DNA of 64,000 nucleotides from Candidatus Neomicrothrix sp. UBA2517 (GTDB taxonomy: Bacteria > Actinomycetota > Acidimicrobiia > Acidimicrobiales > UBA8592): contig DDNP01000002.1 of the NCBI GenBank assembly GCA_002341185.1, positions 83,539 to 147,538 of the forward strand, in the 5' to 3' direction. Below the pieces are notes generated by a model, which was not told the DNA's origin, did not search any database, and saw only the letters and a program-made list of their open reading frames with translations. The position numbers were made by a program, and so were the translations under genes. Positions 62,872-64,000 of the stretch are shown here, one piece after another. Each line of letters begins with the position of its first letter. The stretch's first letter is position 1.

Positions 62872-62955
62872 TGTGGATGATGTTGATAATGTTAACAATG
62901 TTATTAAAGGGGATAGTGTTAGTTATCCACAGGCTGTGTGGAACTTTGGGGATAA
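62872..62955. promoter_or_regulatory. DnaA-box cluster between two convergent genes
   Basis: One perfect DnaA box TTATCCACA at 62923-62931, plus TGTGGATGA (62872-62880) and TGGGGATAA (62947-62955), each one base off the reverse-complement consensus TGTGGATAA. The genes on either side end into this 163-base AT-rich gap, so a promoter role is unlikely. See findings for the origin hypothesis. Confidence 0.55.
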
Positions 62956-62974
62956 TTACATAAATGTAATTATC
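62951..62974. repeat. Perfect 24-base inverted repeat
   Basis: GATAATTACAT and ATGTAATTATC are exact reverse complements around AA. It overlaps the third DnaA box. It could be a bidirectional terminator for the convergent genes, although it lacks GC in the stem, or a protein-binding palindrome. Confidence 0.6.
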
Positions 62975-63006
62975 AATATTGCTCACGATCTACAAGGATG
63001 CTTTTA

Positions 63007-63294
63007 TTAATGTAATTGAGTCGCTGTGACTATTCCTGCGAGAACAAGTCCTAAACCTCCAAGAAGGTACCAATTACTTGTTCCGCCAGGTAGCAGATCT
63101 ACATAATTCACAATGATCATTGCTGTTCCAAGACCCAACAAACTGAACATTGTTGGCGCTACCCATCGAGAACTTACTTTTCCGGATGACACATACCCCA
63201 TAGATGATGAACCAACTGGAGGTAGGTTGTCTGGACGTGTTCCCTTTTCAGTAATCCGCTTACTGGACGTTCGTTCTTTCGGAGGTTTTCCCAT
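63007..63294 (-). CDS. crgA: Cell division protein CrgA
   Basis: Actinobacterial septation protein that interacts with FtsZ and other divisome members. The 95-residue protein has a hydrophilic N-terminus of about 45 residues and two membrane helices (APTMFSLLGLGTAMIIVNYV and WYLLGGLGLVLAGIVTATQL). Position next to trpG and a pknB-like gene matches mycobacteria. The C-terminal tryptophan common in the family is not present (ends TQLH). Confidence 0.85.
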   Translation of the reverse strand: MGKPPKERTSSKRITEKGTRPDNLPPVGSSSMGYVSSGKVSSRWVAPTMFSLLGLGTAMIIVNYVDLLPGGTSNWYLLGGLGLVLAGIVTATQLH

Positions 63295-63370
63295 ACTTAT
63301 ATAATAGATGCCAATAACTAAGAACGGTATTTAGTGGTGTATTTACAAGATATCTACTACCCTCCAGTCC

Positions 63371-63946
63371 GTGAGTCAACGCATATTAGTCATAGATAAC
63401 TACGATTCCTTTGTTTACATACTCGTCCAATATTTAGGTGAGCTCGGTATGGAACCTGTCGTTTATCGCAATGACAAGATCACTATTGATGAAGTCAAAA
63501 ATTTGAATGCAGATGCAATTCTTATAAGTCCTGGACCAGGAACACCAGCTGATTCGGGAATTTCTATGGAGCTCATAAATAAATTCAAAGATTCAAAACC
63601 TATTTTTGGGGTTTGCCTTGGTTTGCAATGCATCGGTGAATTTTTTGGTGGGAACGTGATTCGAGCCCCAAATATTATGCACGGAAAAACATCACCAATA
63701 TCTCATGTAAACGAGGGAGTCTTCTCAGGTTTATCAAACCCTTTTGAAGCAACTCGTTACCATTCGCTGATAGTTGATCGAGGCTCTCTTCCCGATGCAC
63801 TCGAAATAACAGCCGAAACTGATGATGGGATAGTCATGGGGATAAGACATAAACACTTTAAAATTGAAGCGGTTCAATTTCACCCTGAATCAATTTTGAC
63901 ACGCGAAGGTCATTCAATTTTGGAGAATTTTTTTACTTCAAGCTAA
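63371..63946 (+). CDS. trpG: Glutamine amidotransferase (TrpG/PabA)
   Basis: Anthranilate or aminodeoxychorismate synthase component II. The 191-residue class I glutaminase has catalytic Cys82 in GVCLGLQCIGEFFGG, His171 and Glu173 in QFHPESIL, plus VIDNYDSFVYILVQYL at the start. TrpG and PabA cannot be told apart here. Start GTG. It is divergent from crgA across 76 bases and converges on the pknB-like tail with an 11-base gap. Confidence 0.93.
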   Translation: MSQRILVIDNYDSFVYILVQYLGELGMEPVVYRNDKITIDEVKNLNADAILISPGPGTPADSGISMELINKFKDSKPIFGVCLGLQCIGEFFGGNVIRAPNIMHGKTSPISHVNEGVFSGLSNPFEATRYHSLIVDRGSLPDALEITAETDDGIVMGIRHKHFKIEAVQFHPESILTREGHSILENFFTSS

Positions 63947-63956
63947 CTGCGAGTTG

Positions 63957-64000
63957 CTAGGGGCCAGGAGTTGGCTCAGGCTCAGGCTCAGGTTCTGGCT
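63957..64000 (-). CDS. C-terminal tail of a gene in the pknB position (cut by window edge)
   Basis: Only 13 complete C-terminal residues are visible: a PEPEPEPEPTPGP tail ending at TAG. Proline/glutamate tails are common at the end of PASTA-type Ser/Thr kinases, and in mycobacteria pknB lies convergent to trpG at this spot. The identity is therefore inferred from position alone. Confidence 0.5.
   Translation of the reverse strand, partial: PEPEPEPEPTPGP

Noticed and set aside
63961..64000. Short tandem GGCTCA repeat at the right edge
   Set aside because: It is the coding sequence of a Pro-Glu tail in the minus-strand gene that enters the window there, not an independent repeat.
1..64000. 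CRISPR arrays, insertion sequences, prophage or integration sites
   Set aside because: No regular spaced repeats, transposase, integrase or tRNA-linked duplication was seen on reading through.

Overview
The window reads as chromosomal DNA of a marine-type actinobacterium, most likely an Acidimicrobiia or related low-GC lineage. Actinobacterial markers are a WhiB regulator, CrgA, a GlnA2-type and a type II glutamine synthetase beside a GlnR-like regulator, an acyl-CoA carboxylase with an epsilon-like subunit, a PPOX/F420-class flavoprotein, and an HrdB/SigB-type sigma factor. The DNA is AT-leaning with short intergenic gaps. I see no insertion sequences, phage genes, CRISPR arrays or rRNA.

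Region by region: (1) 0-5 kb holds tmk (cut by the edge), an MFS transporter overlapping it, and topA, which carries an insertion resembling the 2B domain of UvrD/PcrA helicases. (2) 5-9.2 kb holds nhaA, a partner-switching pair (RsbW-like kinase, STAS protein) with an unknown protein, and a kinase-fold phosphotransferase. (3) 9.2-16.9 kb holds tRNA-Sec, a sigma factor, nadE, hisI and the nitrogen block glnII / glnA2 / glnR, followed by an unlisted 59-residue membrane protein. (4) 17-27.5 kb holds Fe-S genes (A-type carrier, Mrp), a metallo-beta-lactamase-fold protein that has lost its metal ligands, FxsA, selA-selB, deoD, whiB, an NfeD-like protein, a STAS protein and a lone receiver domain. 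(5) 27.5-36.2 kb holds tRNA-Pro, MazG, asd, a SWIM/SNF2 pair, lysC and acyl-CoA carboxylase genes. (6) 36.4-45.6 kb is the most accessory-looking part: P450, FAD oxidoreductase, exported peptidase-like hydrolase, epoxide hydrolase, PhyH oxygenase, PPOX flavoprotein, then a 5'-3' exonuclease, methylmalonyl-CoA epimerase and thiolase. (7) 45.9-52.2 kb holds recR, dnaX, the SRP RNA, two tRNA-Ser genes, tadA and a geranylgeranyl-reductase-family protein. (8) 52.3-62.5 kb holds aroK, a FetB-like permease, an SDR/ADH/SDR/MaoC run, a CBS-less IMP dehydrogenase family protein, PlsC, and further dehydrogenases. (9) 62.6-64 kb holds a zinc-ribbon membrane protein, a DnaA-box cluster, crgA, trpG and the tail of a gene that sits where pknB is expected.

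How it fits together: selC, selA and selB give three of the four selenocysteine genes, but neither selD nor a clear selenoprotein is visible here. The order asd/lysC - recR - dnaX - SRP RNA - tRNA-Ser - tadA ... crgA - trpG - pknB matches, in outline, the two flanks of the replication origin in mycobacteria. dnaA, dnaN and gyrAB are missing from between them, so the DnaA-box cluster at 62.87-62.96 kb deserves testing as an origin or DnaA-binding locus. All functional calls come from reading translated sequence and remembered family motifs; no database search was run.
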